A DNA stretch of 64,000 nt from Cheilinus undulatus (lineage: Eukaryota; Chordata; Actinopteri; Labriformes; Labridae): contig NC_054867.1 of the NCBI RefSeq assembly GCF_018320785.1, forward strand, positions 20,852,855 through 20,916,854, read 5' to 3'. Shown piece by piece: positions 49,481 through 61,103 of the stretch. The notes beneath the pieces were generated by a model that saw nothing but the letters and a program-made list of their open reading frames with translations, was not told the DNA's origin and searched no databases. The first letter of the stretch is position 1. Each line of letters begins with the position of its first letter. A program made the position numbers and the translations under genes.

Positions 49481-50508
49481 TATGCAAGTGTCAATTTTTT
49501 AGAATAGTTCACAAAAAATGAAACTTTCCTTCATTTTGCATACCTTTTTCTTATTCAAAAAAAGACATAAAAATGGTCAAACCCTACAATACAACAGTTC
49601 ATACTGAATTTGTGATTTGAGTCAAAATAAGTAGTTATACTTAATACTTTTAAAAAACTGGTCAGCCATACCTGTTACTGACTTTCATACTGATGTTTAC
49701 GCCACACTTGTTTTGCCGGAGTTTTGTTATGTTGTCATGATGGCTGATCACAAGATTTTGAGTTAACAACTGAGTCAATTCGCCACTGTGACTGAAGTAG
49801 ACAAATAAAAGTATGCCAATAAAATTCATTCCTCGTCTAATTTCATCCTAACATGTAGGCCTGGCCTACAGGAAGGAACAGTTTATGTTTATTGTATTCA
49901 AGTAACAGTACAGTTACTCTGGCTAAAACTTACTTAAAGAACAACCCCCCTGTCATTTTACCGCAGTTTATCTTACGTCTACACTCATAAAACATAAAAG
50001 TGCAGCATATAACACTCTTCTAGATGTGTTTACAACACCAACTCCAGTTTCACTTCTCAAGCTGGTAGTCAGACTGTAAACAATACACAAAAACAGAAGG
50101 CTTGGCTGGACATCTTTTATTGCTGCTGTTGGCTAAACTGGAAGCCCAGAAAAACTGGCCCTCAGTCACAGATGTTATATCATCATCGTCAGATGATAGC
50201 TGATGGGTTGTCCAGCTCTAAATACTCCAATCTGAGTTGATGTTTCTTGAGAGACAGAAAACTCTCGTCCTTTTCAGCAAAAAAAAGGGAAAAAATTAAC
50301 ACAGTCCACATAATTTGTGCTTCAGTAGTTTTTTCAAAAGTTGTTTGACACATCTCAACCCCCTCTCAAAATCCAGCCATGTAACTCTCTTTCCTTCTAA
50401 AGAAAATTTAAAATCCAATAAAACCATCAGACAGTTTCTGCACTTTTCACTGTTGTGCAGAGATTTCTGGGGCCTTTACCATCAAACATAAACCTTTTAT
50501 TGATGATT

Positions 50509-50602
50509 GACGATTCTGTATCCCAGACAGCACCTCTCCCTTGTGGAGTCCCTCAGGGATCCATAGTTGGGCCTGTTTTTTCTTTATATGGTCTCTAATT
50601 AT
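50509..50602 (+). mobile_element. LINE (L2-type) reverse transcriptase fragment
   Basis: One frame reads TAPLPCGVPQGSIVGPVFSL followed by YGL and a stop, the conserved GVPQGS-x-GP-x-F-S-L-Y block of non-LTR reverse transcriptases. No other part of the element is visible. Confidence 0.75.
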
Positions 50603-51790
50603 TCTCAATGAGAAAAAGCGTGGTTTTAATAGATACATGCACAATTTTAGGACGGATGGGTTTTTATGGGGTTGTTACTATTACTTTTTTAAACAATAGA
50701 GACTCTTTATCTATCACATAAAATGACAGAAAAATGCAGGATTATACCATAAAAATGTCTCACTTTAAGGTCCAAGCAAAATGCCATTTTTGGAGATTTC
50801 CAATTGTCACAAGAGAAAGAAAAGCAGTACACATTCTTCAAGAGTAGGAATCAACTGAAAATTGACTATCAGCTCCAATTTTACTGTATAACAGGCCCTC
50901 AGACCCACAGACTAAACTATCTGTTGGAAAAACAAATATTATCTTAAAATCCAGTGATGAAAAAATCTAACAAGAGCTTGTGCGACATCATTGACAGGTC
51001 ACACAAAGAGTTTCAGGAGAAATACTGAAACCTCATTACAACCGATACATTAGCAGCAACGTTTCTAATGGAACACTTGTGTTGAGTTTAATAGCCGCCA
51101 TATAAACCCTGCTTGTGAAAAAACATTTCACTGTCATGCAGGAAAACAGTCATCTGTCTTTGGAAAAAGTATCATCAAAGTTTTTCAGAGGCATGAGGTT
51201 TCCAAGGAACGAATGCATGTGGCTTGGTTTGTACACAAGTATAAATAACCTGCAGGCCATAAATGTCCCATTTTGTTGGATTTTAGTTGAGAGCAGGGAA
51301 TTTATGACTGACCTCTTTGGACGGATTGTCTTTTGCCTGCCCCCTTCTCTCTCTCTCTCTCACACACTTATGCAGACACAACCTTTGGATAATCAGAGAA
51401 AAAATTCTTTGTAAAACTTTGAGATCCCAGTCAAAAGGTTGAACTTTTTTTCTCAGTCAACGTTAGTCTTTTTTAAGATAAGTGAACATATCAGTTGTTT
51501 CTCCTGAGCAAATGTCATGACTACAAACAAAAGAGACTTAAACAATCTTAATCCAGAATGTACAAGCAACTTTCCAATCATATGAGACACCTACACGTTT
51601 CTCATCACTGTGTAATTTTGTCATTCCTGTCAAAGGCCTGCACTGGACGCACAGCGCTGCGTTCTTCCTGTCTCAATAAAAGCCAGATTCCTGAGAAATA
51701 TGTGTTTCCAGGGCCACGGAAGAGAGCGCCTGTGGAGGAGCGGATGTGAGGGAGGACAGTAAAAAGCTCAGGGACCTGGAGAGAGCTCGA

Positions 51791-51891
51791 TATAAAGGCT
51801 GGACTGGGACAGGCAGCGGTCAGACCGGTGAAGCTGTGCTCATCTTAAAGCTCACTTCCTTCAACTGAACTGACCAGAGCTGACACAACAC
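51791..51891 (+). promoter_or_regulatory. mln: mln TATA box and untranslated exon 1
   Basis: TATAAA at 51791-51796 lies in a GC-richer block. A short untranslated exon should start about 25-30 nt later and ends at the donor ACAC|GTGAGT (51892). Exon 2 at 52382 carries the start codon. A TATA-driven, leader-exon structure fits a tissue-restricted gut hormone gene. Confidence 0.65.
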
Positions 51892-52392
51892 GTGAGTAAC
51901 AGATGTCTTCTTGGTGTCTCCTCTCCCTTGCTCTCTTTAACTTGACATTTCCTTCTCTTACATTTGTGTACAGCTCTGCCTTGCTGTTTTAAGTATGGCT
52001 GGTCCACTTCAGCCTCTTATCTCGCCTCTCAGCGGAGTAGTCTGTTACTTCCATGCCCCCCCTCTCTCTTCCCCTATCTGCTATCTGTTTGTCAACGTCT
52101 CCCTTGCATAATAACACAGAATCCCCTTTGTCCTTCTTCCTTAGTTATTATTTCTAGGACATACAGACACTGCACCTCATGTCAAATACTGTATGTTGAC
52201 CTATTTTAACTGTTGCCTCTCTTTCCCACTGCTGAAAGTTTTCTGTAAGCGTTCTGGCCGCAGTGCCACTCACCCCTGTTCATGTGGAAATACCAACTCT
52301 TCTGTAAGTTTGTATGAACCTGTACCGATCAATTGCTATTCTCATGTACAGTATGTTATGTGTGTCTGTATATGTTTCCAGGACAGAGCAGG

Positions 52393-55300
52393 ATGAGCAT
52401 GCGCCGAGCAGTGGCTGGTTGCGTGGTGCTGGCGTGCCTGGTGGCGCTGCTGGCAGAGAGGACAGAGGGACACATAACCTTTTTCAGCCCAAAGGAGATG
52501 ATGCTGATGAAGGTAACAAGCTTATCTTTGAATAAAAAAATGAGGCAGAGTGGAAGATTTGAAGTTAAAAGCTGAGGTCATCCCTAAAACTTTCATTATT
52601 TTGTCTTAAATGACAGATACAGCTTTTTTGTGCCCACATCAATTTGATTTAAATTGTTTTGAAATGACATTAACCAACCAAATCCTGAATTATTTGGATA
52701 ATTATTTAATTTTAAAAAGTCTTTATTTTCTGTTCTGTTTTTGCACTTTGTTAAATCAAATGAAAATCTTCCAGCCCTTAAATTTTTTGTTGCCTAGGAG
52801 AAAAATAAACTATAGAATAGGATAAACAATCAGATAATTAAGAAATAAAAAAATAAGAGCTGTTGGCATTAATGCACCAAAAATGTTGAGATAAATTATA
52901 ATAAGAAGTCCATAGCTTGAGCATTATTTTTTTTTTTAAATGGCATTAATTGCATGCTTTATTGTGCCTGTTAGCACACTGCAGCCACAGGGATGTCAGA
53001 TAGGGACACCATTGCTCCATAATGCCTCATTTATGTAATTTGAAAAAACTCACTGATAGCTTAGTGGACAAGTCAAAAGTCATCTGCATTTTGTGTTATC
53101 AAACATTTACCTTGTCACTGTTCCCTTTTTTTCCTTTCAGTTTATAAAAAGTCACTTTTTGCGTGGTAAATGTCATAATCTTCCATCACCTGAAGTTTCT
53201 TATTTTGTTTAAAAATATAAGCACCAAAAATCATCTTTAAAAACGAACACATCGGAGAAGAGGGGTTCATCTTGGAATGGTCACCAGTCAGTCACAGGAC
53301 TGACACAAAGAGACAAACAACCAAATAATCTGAGATTAATTGGAATCAAAATTTTGAATCATTTAAAAGCCCTAGAATTTAGATTTTAGTGCAAATAAGG
53401 AAACATATCAATACAGCTCCTCAATAAAGCTCTTCCTGAGAGGAACATGCATCAATTTTGGCGCCTCCTGTAAACAAAGTAGAACCTTGAATCTCGTTGT
53501 TAATCCTGTCTCAGTAGTGACGTCTGACAAAAAATCTCCTGTTGTCTTTGAGCTGTCAAACATATCACCCACTCTGAATCTTTGCTGCTGAAAATGCAAA
53601 CTAAGGCTCAGTCTCAGTACACCCCAGCCCCCAAGATTTGCATGTTCATGTCTAGGAGTAGGAGGTCCCAAGTCTTGTTGGAATAGGGGGAAATGTAAGG
53701 AGTACCTGGCACTTGAAACAAAGATTTTCTGGAGGCACACTCCAAACCATGTGATGTGGGGAAACTCCCAGAATGCCTTGCAAATCATCAGCAAGATTTA
53801 AAAATGATATCAGCAATCTTATGTCATAATTTGATGTTGTTTCAGTGCATGACATTTTCTTTCATAGTTAACAAGCATTAAGAAAAAAAATGCTTGTAGA
53901 ATAAATGTTCCATATTGTCATCTTGTCCGGTTATGTAATGCTGTTGATGACTACTGATGTAGCAGGAGCTTTAAGGGTTGTTCTGTTTTGTATGGGGAGA
54001 TTTCCCCACTACACCTTGTAACTTTGTTTTGAGGGGCATAGGGGCTCTCAAAAAGAGGGCTAGGGGTTAAAGGTGGAAATGGGACTGAGCCAAAGGCTGT
54101 TTTGTATCTATCCATGTCATTCTTGACTAGAAACTGTGGTTACATCCATAAATAATAACAACATAAAACTGGTTGGTGATGGGTTGGTTTGCTTTTCTTG
54201 GTCATGAAGAGTCATTAGCACTAACTTCAATCTGTTTCACAATTAAATAAAAACTCCTCACTGATACTTTAACCTCTTGGGACCCTGCATGCACACACGA
54301 GGACATTACATTTTTGCTTTCTTACAGCAAAGAAATTAATTCTGCTATTAGATTTTTTTAGATAATTGTCCAGAGTTTTCATTGCAGTTTGAATGATTTG
54401 CTTGGAATTTTGGAGGGGGATATTGCTTTAATAATTACAGAAATTCTCATAAAAACTGTTGGAGATATGTTTGTGTATTTTGCAGTATTTTATAACAGGT
54501 ACTGGAGGAGTTTGCTTTTGAGGTTTAAGGTATTTTCATGGGAAATTCAGCGATTTATTTGTAGATAATTAGGGTTGATTAGAATTTTTGGGGGAGGGAA
54601 TATCTTTTGACATTTCTAAATTTTAATGGAATTTTCTGGGAATCTATTCATAAATTCTTGGCAAATTATATGGAAATTTTGCATTGAATGTGCTTTGAAA
54701 TTTTGGGGAAATTTGGTGGACTTTTCTGGTGAAATTTGCATTTCAATTTTTCTGTTTTTCTGGGAGGAAATTTAGGAAATATTGTAGGATATTTTTTTAT
54801 TTGTGGACTTTTAAAAAATGTTTAAGAATTTTCACAGGGTTCTTGGCAATGTCTTTGGGATTGGGGGGAAATTTGGGGCATTTTTATGTTTTAGAAATCT
54901 CTTGTAATTTTAAAACCTATTCTTTGTGAGAATGACTTCCAAGCAAAGAAATAATATTTTTGTTTTGTGTTATACTTATCAGGTCCCACTTATCCCAAGT
55001 AAGTGGGTGAAACAAAAAATGCATTTTAAACAAAAGCTCGGGTGTCAGGAGATTAAAATGTTGTATTTTGCCCATTTAATGGAATAAGAAATAAATAGAA
55101 TCAGAAAATCTGGATCATGATTGTTACGGGTTTGCAATTTGGAATATCTGTTTAAATTTTAGGCCAAGCCTAAGTAATCGTACTCATAAATTGTTGCAGA
55201 CACTGTACTCAATGCCATTTATCATTATGGTGTTAGCCTCATTATTTAAGTAGACAGGCAAATTGTCTGCAGTTTGGAGGTATTTTAACATAAATAAGGA

Positions 55301-56917
55301 TCCAAAAAGTAGAGCAAACTGTATTCACTGCTAAATAGTCAGGAAGAAAGCTGAGAAACATACAATTTCAAAGAACTGTTAAAGCTATATTAAGATAATG
55401 GTATGTTTTTGTGCATTTTTTGAGTTCATTTTGAAATCAGTACTTTTACTTTTACTTGAGTACATTTTAACCAGGGTAACTATTCTTTTACTTCAGTACA
55501 GCTCTTGTGCCTTTTCCACCTCTCTTGACAACACAGTAGCTCATTCAGAGAGGATGATTCCACATCACATCCATAAATGGCTGTTGTACACAGAGAAAAA
55601 GGAGTGTTGGTATCTCAGGGTTAAACATTTTGAGGTCTTTATCTCCCAGAGTGTAATTTTAACTCCATTCTGAGTGGAATGGTCTCTAGTGTTGGAGTTA
55701 TTTGACGGTGTTGATCCACCAGTGTTCAACTCTGTAGAGTCAACTGATCCAAGCACCGGTCCCTGCAATCTCAAATCTGGGGGTGTATGGGCAGAGTTGC
55801 CCATCATGCCCTTGGGTAGTGATTAGATGTGTTTTATACATGGTTAGTTGTGTTTGGATGTTGTTTATTGTACTGTGATTCCTGCTGGGGTTCTTTTGCT
55901 CATGTTTCTGGTGGATTGTTTTGTTTTAAGACACATTTGCAACATGGATGAAGTTCCCGCATGTGACTTTCAGTTTAAAATTTAAATATGAATTGAAATA
56001 ATACTGTCAGTTTTGCTGTGTATTTTTTATTATAGAAATGTGACTTTGCCTGACCTACCTAGTTGAAGATCTATTCTCTTGTTGTTCTTGCCGATAAGGA
56101 AGGATCATATTCATTCAGTAGCCAGTAGCCACTTGGTAGTAATTAAATTCTTTTTAAAAATTTTACTTGAGTAGATTTATAGACCAGCGCTTTTATTTTT
56201 ACTTAAGTTAATTTTAACTAAAATAATTGTACTTCTATTTAGCACAGGGAGGACAGAACAGTACAGCCAGGTGATAAACAGCCTCATCAGGAAAAAGAAT
56301 ATTTATTCATAATGTGCGAATGTTTGGCTTGTTTATGCTTGTGTGTAATGAAAGAACAGGTGCAGCTTGTAAGCAGTGCAGGATATCTGGATATCTTTAA
56401 ATTTGTATTTTTATGCCTGTATTGCAGGAGCGTGAGGGCAGAAAAGACATGGAGCCTCGATCAGAGGATGGTCATTTTGAAGTGGTTACAGTCCAGCTGC
56501 CTTCTCAAGTAGAACATGTAGGGAATACTGTGAGCACACATCCATCCACACACCCATGCTGTCTTCACCGAATGATTTTAAATCTTACTATGATTCATTT
56601 CTATTGATTTTGTGCATCTAGGATAAAGGTGTGGATATTTCTGTCCATATTCCACCCAATCAAGTGGCTCCTATGCTGGAAGAGATCATGGATGAAATAG
56701 GAGAGGAACATCAGAGAGGTACGAGTGTGTGATTGGTGGAGGATGTGGTGACACACACTGGTTCAAAAAAGCTTCACACTAGCATGATGACATCATATCA
56801 GCTTTTATTATCCAAAGATGATGACCAAGCACATTGAGATAAGTGATAGTGCTTTGATTAAAGCCTTGTTCGTAAACATTCTGTTCTCTCATTATCTCTT
56901 TCTCTGCAGCTAAATAG
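52393..56917 (+). CDS. mln: Prepro-motilin (complete, 104 aa)
   Basis: Coding exons 52393-52512, 56428-56517, 56622-56718, 56910-56917 (stop TAG); all GT-AG and in frame. Residues 1-26 form a signal peptide (basic start, then VAGCVVLACLVALLA, cleavage after ERTEG). The mature hormone follows as 17 residues, HITFFSPKEMMLMKERE, then Gly-Arg-Lys, a processing and possible amidation site. The length and the HI-FFSPKEM pattern match teleost motilin; mammalian motilin starts FVPIF. The C-terminal associated peptide runs to residue 104. Motilin acts on the motilin receptor to drive gut motility; it belongs to the ghrelin/motilin family. Ghrelin is excluded by the absence of the GSSFLSP start. The start ATG at 52393 is chosen because it precedes the signal peptide; a second ATG two codons later is a weak alternative. 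Confidence 0.93.
52513..56427. other. mln intron 2 (3.9 kb), repeat-filled
   Basis: No exon seen. Contains a repeat at 54270-55060 (same family as 33060 in inverse orientation), AAGTACT-type fragments at 55440-55510 and 56165-56240, and a fish repeat motif GGATGGTCACCAGTC-like at 53270-53290. Confidence 0.6.
54270..55060. repeat. Dispersed repeat, inverse orientation to 33060-33560
   Basis: Starts AACCTCTTGGGACCCTGCAT and ends with the inverse of the 33060 sequence (CACCCACTTA-like word; AGCTCGGGTGTCAGGAG at the end). Both ends read AACCTC-GGACCC-type inwards, so it may be a full fold-back element with interior TTTTGGGG-AAATTT words. Confidence 0.55.
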
Positions 56918-57012
56918 CAAGCCACAGACAGGAGAGGACGAATGCTGTACAAATTCTTCAAAAAGCACTGAATACTTAAATGTTTTATTGTGTTGGTTTT
57001 ACTGAATCATGT

Positions 57013-57018
57013 AATAAA
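57013..57018 (+). terminator. mln: mln polyadenylation signal
   Basis: AATAAA, 96 nt after the stop codon. Confidence 0.8.
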
Positions 57019-57455
57019 GAAAGGTTATTGTTAAACTTAATGGAGCTTCTTTGTTTGTCTCTGAAGAGGAATGCCAGCTCCAGCTGGCCACACGGTGTCA
57101 GCATTGCTCTCAGAAAACCCACCATTTAAGCAGCAGTCAGAATTGTCTTATAAAACAGGCTCAAAAGTGACATTACTTCCTATGATTACTGCTGCCATAA
57201 AAATACTCTTATATAAGGTGATACACCATATACAGCCTGTAATTCAGACCAAAGTAGAAAAGAACAATTGTCAAAATACAAATACACACGACTTCAAATG
57301 CCCTTACAATTTCCCATAAGACATTTTAATGAACCATCCCTCACCACTTTAAGGGCTAAATTATGTCACAGTTATTCTCTCAACAAGTGCAGTAAGACGT
57401 CGGAATTTGACCCCTTTTTCTTCGTAATGCTGCCCCGACTGGGCCGATAGCCTTT

Positions 57456-57626
57456 TCAGAGCTTTGATGTTACTCTCTCACATATCTCAAAGTCCTTGAC
57501 CGCCAGAGCAGTATCTCGCGCTAAAGGGGCGGGGAGCACCATGGAGCAGTCACAGTCAAAATACTTCCCAGTAATCCCATCTGTTTCCTCCGCCACGGCG
57601 CAGTAAATCGAGCTGACGGCACCCTC
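57456..57626 (-). CDS. Last exon of a retinol-dehydrogenase-like short-chain dehydrogenase (partial)
   Basis: The minus-strand exon begins after CTCCACAG and gives 56 residues starting EGAVSSIYCAVAEETDGITG and ending ICERVTSKL, then TGA. It matches the C-terminal end of the RDH11-14/DHRS13 group (consensus P-x-EGA-x-x-x-IYCA... GxYFxDC... A...LWE-x-S). The Rossmann core and the catalytic Tyr-x-x-x-Lys lie in upstream exons, which would be at higher coordinates. I do not find them convincingly before the window ends, so this is either a gene with distant exons or an orphan exon of a decayed copy. The frame is open and codon use normal. Tail-to-tail with mln, 440 bp apart. Confidence 0.6.
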   Translation of the reverse strand, partial: EGAVSSIYCAVAEETDGITGKYFDCDCSMVLPAPLARDTALAVKDFEICERVTSKL

Positions 57627-58367
57627 CTGTGGAGACTGACAGAAAGACCAAGAAACAGTCAAATACAGCGAAAGATAGAAATCTCTGCAAGTACAAAATT
57701 GTTGGCAGGATGTTTGTGTGATCTGTCCCTTGATTTGATGAAAGCAGTTTTAGAGCATAATCTGCAAACACTTTAGATACTCCGCACAGCTGCATGCCAG
57801 AAGGGAAGTCCAAGTCTTTGAACTCTTGAAAATGTTTGAAAAGACAACCAAAAAAAGGCCATGTCAGAAAAAATGATGACTGATCCCAGATGTGAAAGTG
57901 CCTGCATGAACTTTGTATGGATGTAAAAGATTTCTTTGCGTGTTGCCTTGGTTATGCAATGAATGGGTGACACAGTGCAAGACGCTGTTAGTAAGTGTCA
58001 TTATGAAAGTATTTGTATGAACTCAAATAACTGCAGTGAGCTGAACATTTTGCTCTGTGCTCCATGGTAACATTTTAGACAAACTCACTTAAACAGCTTC
58101 AGCATAGTCCCCGAGAATTAAGTGATCTCTTCAGTTTCATCTCAAAACAAAATATTTTATGCATTACTTCTCACATTTTTATGTCTGAGTGTTTAGAGTA
58201 TCTTCCATTAATGGCTTTGTTTTGAACTTGTAGTGACCTCATCTCCTTTGTGGGTAGGATGCTTTTTAACCCTTTGTAGGACATTCATTGAAATACTTGG
58301 ATGTTCAAAATTTAAGCCCTAGAATATAATTGGTAGACATCCCTGCACTTTTTAAAATCATTTGTCA

Positions 58368-58413
<46 letters not shown>

Positions 58414-58800
58414 TATGGTGAAAATCAAGGTCAGTGAAGTGACCATATATGGTTCCTTGCCTGTTTATAGTAAAAAAAATCCAAAGAGCCTAGCTAATTT
58501 TAGGGCCATTTGTTTGGGACCAAAAGAGTATAAACTTTTGAGTTCTGCAGGAAACAGTTAGTTTTAATGTAAGCTTAAAATCAGCATTCTTTTTTATGGC
58601 CAGCTGGGGAGACTCCAATGGATGGATACATCAGAGCTTTTTTTGATTTTACTTTTTAGTCGCTTATAATTCAGAATAATATACATATTTTTAAGTTTTG
58701 TTGCATTTTAGAATAAAAGATACTTGTAAACAGTTTATTTTTATGGCATGTCACTACAAGGAAAACAGTCAACCAGGACTACCCTCTTTTCTTATCATGG
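57627..58800. other. Presumed SDR intron / intergenic DNA
   Basis: No supported exon. Contains an (AT)n microsatellite at 58373-58410. Confidence 0.5.
58373..58410. repeat. (AT)n microsatellite
   Basis: Uninterrupted AT dinucleotide run. Confidence 0.95.
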
Positions 58801-60290
58801 TCATTTTTGGCACTTACATTTTTTAGATAATCAAACAAATTTTGATATTAGACAAAGATAACCCAAGTAAATACAAAATGCAGTTTTTAAAAAATGAATT
58901 CATTTATTCAGGGAAATAGACATCCAAATCTACCAGGCCCTATGTAAAAAAACATAATTGCCCCCTTTGTTCAATCATGAATTAACTTTGCTTAACTATG
59001 TTTTTTTTTTTTTTTTTTTTTTTTTTCAGATCGCTGAGTTAAATTTCACTAGCCATACCTGGGCCTGATAACTGCAAGACCTGTTGAATCAGAATTTACT
59101 TAAATAGAACCTGCCTGGCTTAAAGATCTCAAAAAGCAACACATCATAATGGGATCTAAAGTAATTCACGGCCAGATGAGAAACAAAGTACCAGACATCG
59201 ATCAGTCTAGAAAGAGTTACAAAGCCATTTCCAAGGCTTTGAGACTCCATCAAACCACAGTAAGAGCCATTATCCACAAATGGAGAGTGGCCAGCCTACC
59301 AAAACTACTCCAAGAACGCAATGATGACTCATCCAGGAGGTCACAAAAGAACCCAGAACATCATCTGTGTGACCTATTGTGTGTTGTTCATGATTCAAAA
59401 ATAAGAAAAAAAGAGAGTTACAAGGCAAAAACCACTGCTGACAAAAAAGAGCACAAAGGCTCATCTCACGTTTGACTAAAACATTTTGATGAGCCCCCAA
59501 GACTTTTGAGGGAATATTCTGTTGACTGACGAGACTAAAGTTGAACTTTTGGATGGTGTGCATCCTGTTATATCTGGTGTAAAACTAACAAAGCATTTAG
59601 TAAAAAGGGGTGGTGTGATGGTCTGGGGCTGCTTTGCTGCTTAAGGACATGGACCACTTGCTGTAATTAATGGAACCATGAATTCTGCTCTCTACCAGAA
59701 AATCCTGGAAGAGAGTGTCCAGGCATCAGTTTGCAACCTCAAGCTCAAGTAAACTAGGGTTACACAGCAGGACAATGACCAGCATACACCAGTAAGTTCA
59801 CCTCTGACTGGCTTAAAAAGAAACAAAATGAAGGTTCTGGAGTGGCCTAGTCAAAGTCTGGACTTAAATCTGTTTGAGATGATGTAATATGACCTTAAAC
59901 AGGTCATTCATGCTGGAAAAAAATCTGTCAGAGTGGCTGAATTTAAACAATTCTGCAAATAGAAGTGGGCCGAAATTTCTCCACAGCGATGTGAAAGACT
60001 CATTTCCAGTTATTGCAAATGCTTGCTTGCAGTTGTTGCCGCTAGGGATGGCACAACCAGTTATTAGGTTTAGGGGGCAATTACCTTTTCACGTGGGGCC
60101 ATAAGTTTGGATGGCTTTTCCATTCAGAATAACACCATAATTTAGAAACAGCATTTTGTATTATTATTGTATTATTATTCATCTTATATTTGTTTAAAGT
60201 TATTTGATGGCTTGAAACATTTTAGAGTGACAAATAAGCAAAAAATAAGAAATCAGGGAAGGGGCTGATACTTTTTCACAACACTGTTTA
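58800..60290 (+). mobile_element. Third Tc1-like transposon, degraded
   Basis: Long inverted ends of about 200 bp: right end ACTTTTTCACAACACTGT at 60290 with internal GGGGGCAATTACCTTTTCAC at about 60073, left end with the matching CCCTATGTAAAAAAACATAA and AATTGCCCCC at about 58939-58970. The outer left edge is worn. Transposase remnants: N-terminal part in 59149-59475 (KSYKAISKALRLHQTTVRAI), catalytic part near 59520-59640 ([21 protein letters not shown]), with frameshifts and stops. Confidence 0.85.
59149..59880 (+). pseudogene. Tc1-like transposase pseudogene
   Basis: MGSKVIHGQMRNKVPDIDQS start, a recognisable helix-turn-helix and the TDETK box, then a stop directly after WGCFAA. The C-terminal block LEWPSQSPDLN-like sequence is near 59840-59880 in another frame. 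Confidence 0.85.
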
Positions 60291-61103
60291 TACTCTGCAA
60301 GGTCTTTTAACAAAGCGGGAAACACTTTTAAAATCATTTTTGTGTTATGTAAGTAAATAAACTTTATTTAAAGCTGAGAGCCTTTGTGTCCTTTAATTCA
60401 ATGCACTGGAACTTAAAGCCAAAAAACTACTACACAAATATCACTGGTATTCAGTCAACAGGAAGTCTCAGACAAAGAACACAAGATCAAAAGTTCTACC
60501 TTTAGTTCGTGGTGAAGGTCTTTAACAAAGTCAAGCTGCAAAACGTGGTAACCCCCCCCCCCCCCCCCTTGACTTTTAAGCAATTATTCTGGGTTGCACA
60601 TTTACCTTGTGTTCTGTTTGTCAAAGGATTAAAACATGTCCTTACCGCTGCTTCAGCTAACATGAACACAGCTACGTGCACAAACACTTGTTGGATAAGC
60701 ACACTCAGAAGCACACAAAATCAGGGACTTGTTATCTTGCAAACCTCTTCCTGTGTCAAATTTGTCTGAATTGTTGGTCAGTTTGACCTGTTTTTCAACA
60801 GAGGGTTCAACCTTCTCAACAGTGACACATGCTTTTATAATGCACAATACAATCAAGTGTCAAGTTTATAATCTTGTCTCGATGCAATCTAAGTAAAGGA
60901 AACGTGACTAATAGATAAGTTAAAATAACTTCATTTGTACCTTTGGGTGGATTTGGTTTACAGTGAGGGAGTTGGCTTCCTTTCTAAGGAAACCTGGTAG
61001 CTGTGAGCAGCCTGCAGCTGTCATGCTGTCACTGTGGTGGATTGTGGAATAAAAAGTTAAAATAACAATATGTTCAACATCTTTCAGGTTATTCTGTAAA
61101 AAA
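60291..61103. other. Unassigned DNA between two transposons
   Basis: A C17 run at about 60551-60567. Two short minus-strand open pieces end in donor-like GT (near 60500-60545 and 60920-61000); neither matches a family I know, so no exon is called. Confidence 0.4.

Larger units (their letters stand above)
47761..51790. other. nop56-motilin intergenic region: repeats, no gene seen
   Basis: Both genes point away from this region: nop56 is transcribed leftward and mln rightward. I find no exon. It carries an AAGTACT-type repeat at 48640-48790, a dispersed repeat at 48930-49480 (TGTTTCCCAACTATTTTTCT at one end) and a LINE scrap at 50509-50602. Confidence 0.6.

Noticed and set aside
57690-57813. 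Minus-strand stretch reading LCGVSKVFADYALKLLSS as the SDR active-site exon
   Set aside because: The expected Tyr-x-x-x-Lys would be Cys, there is no good donor after it, and it does not join in phase to 57626 with family-like sequence.
60500-61000. Two minus-strand pieces ending in GT donors as upstream SDR exons
   Set aside because: No Rossmann or SDR motif, and one would need a poly-G tract as its polypyrimidine tract.
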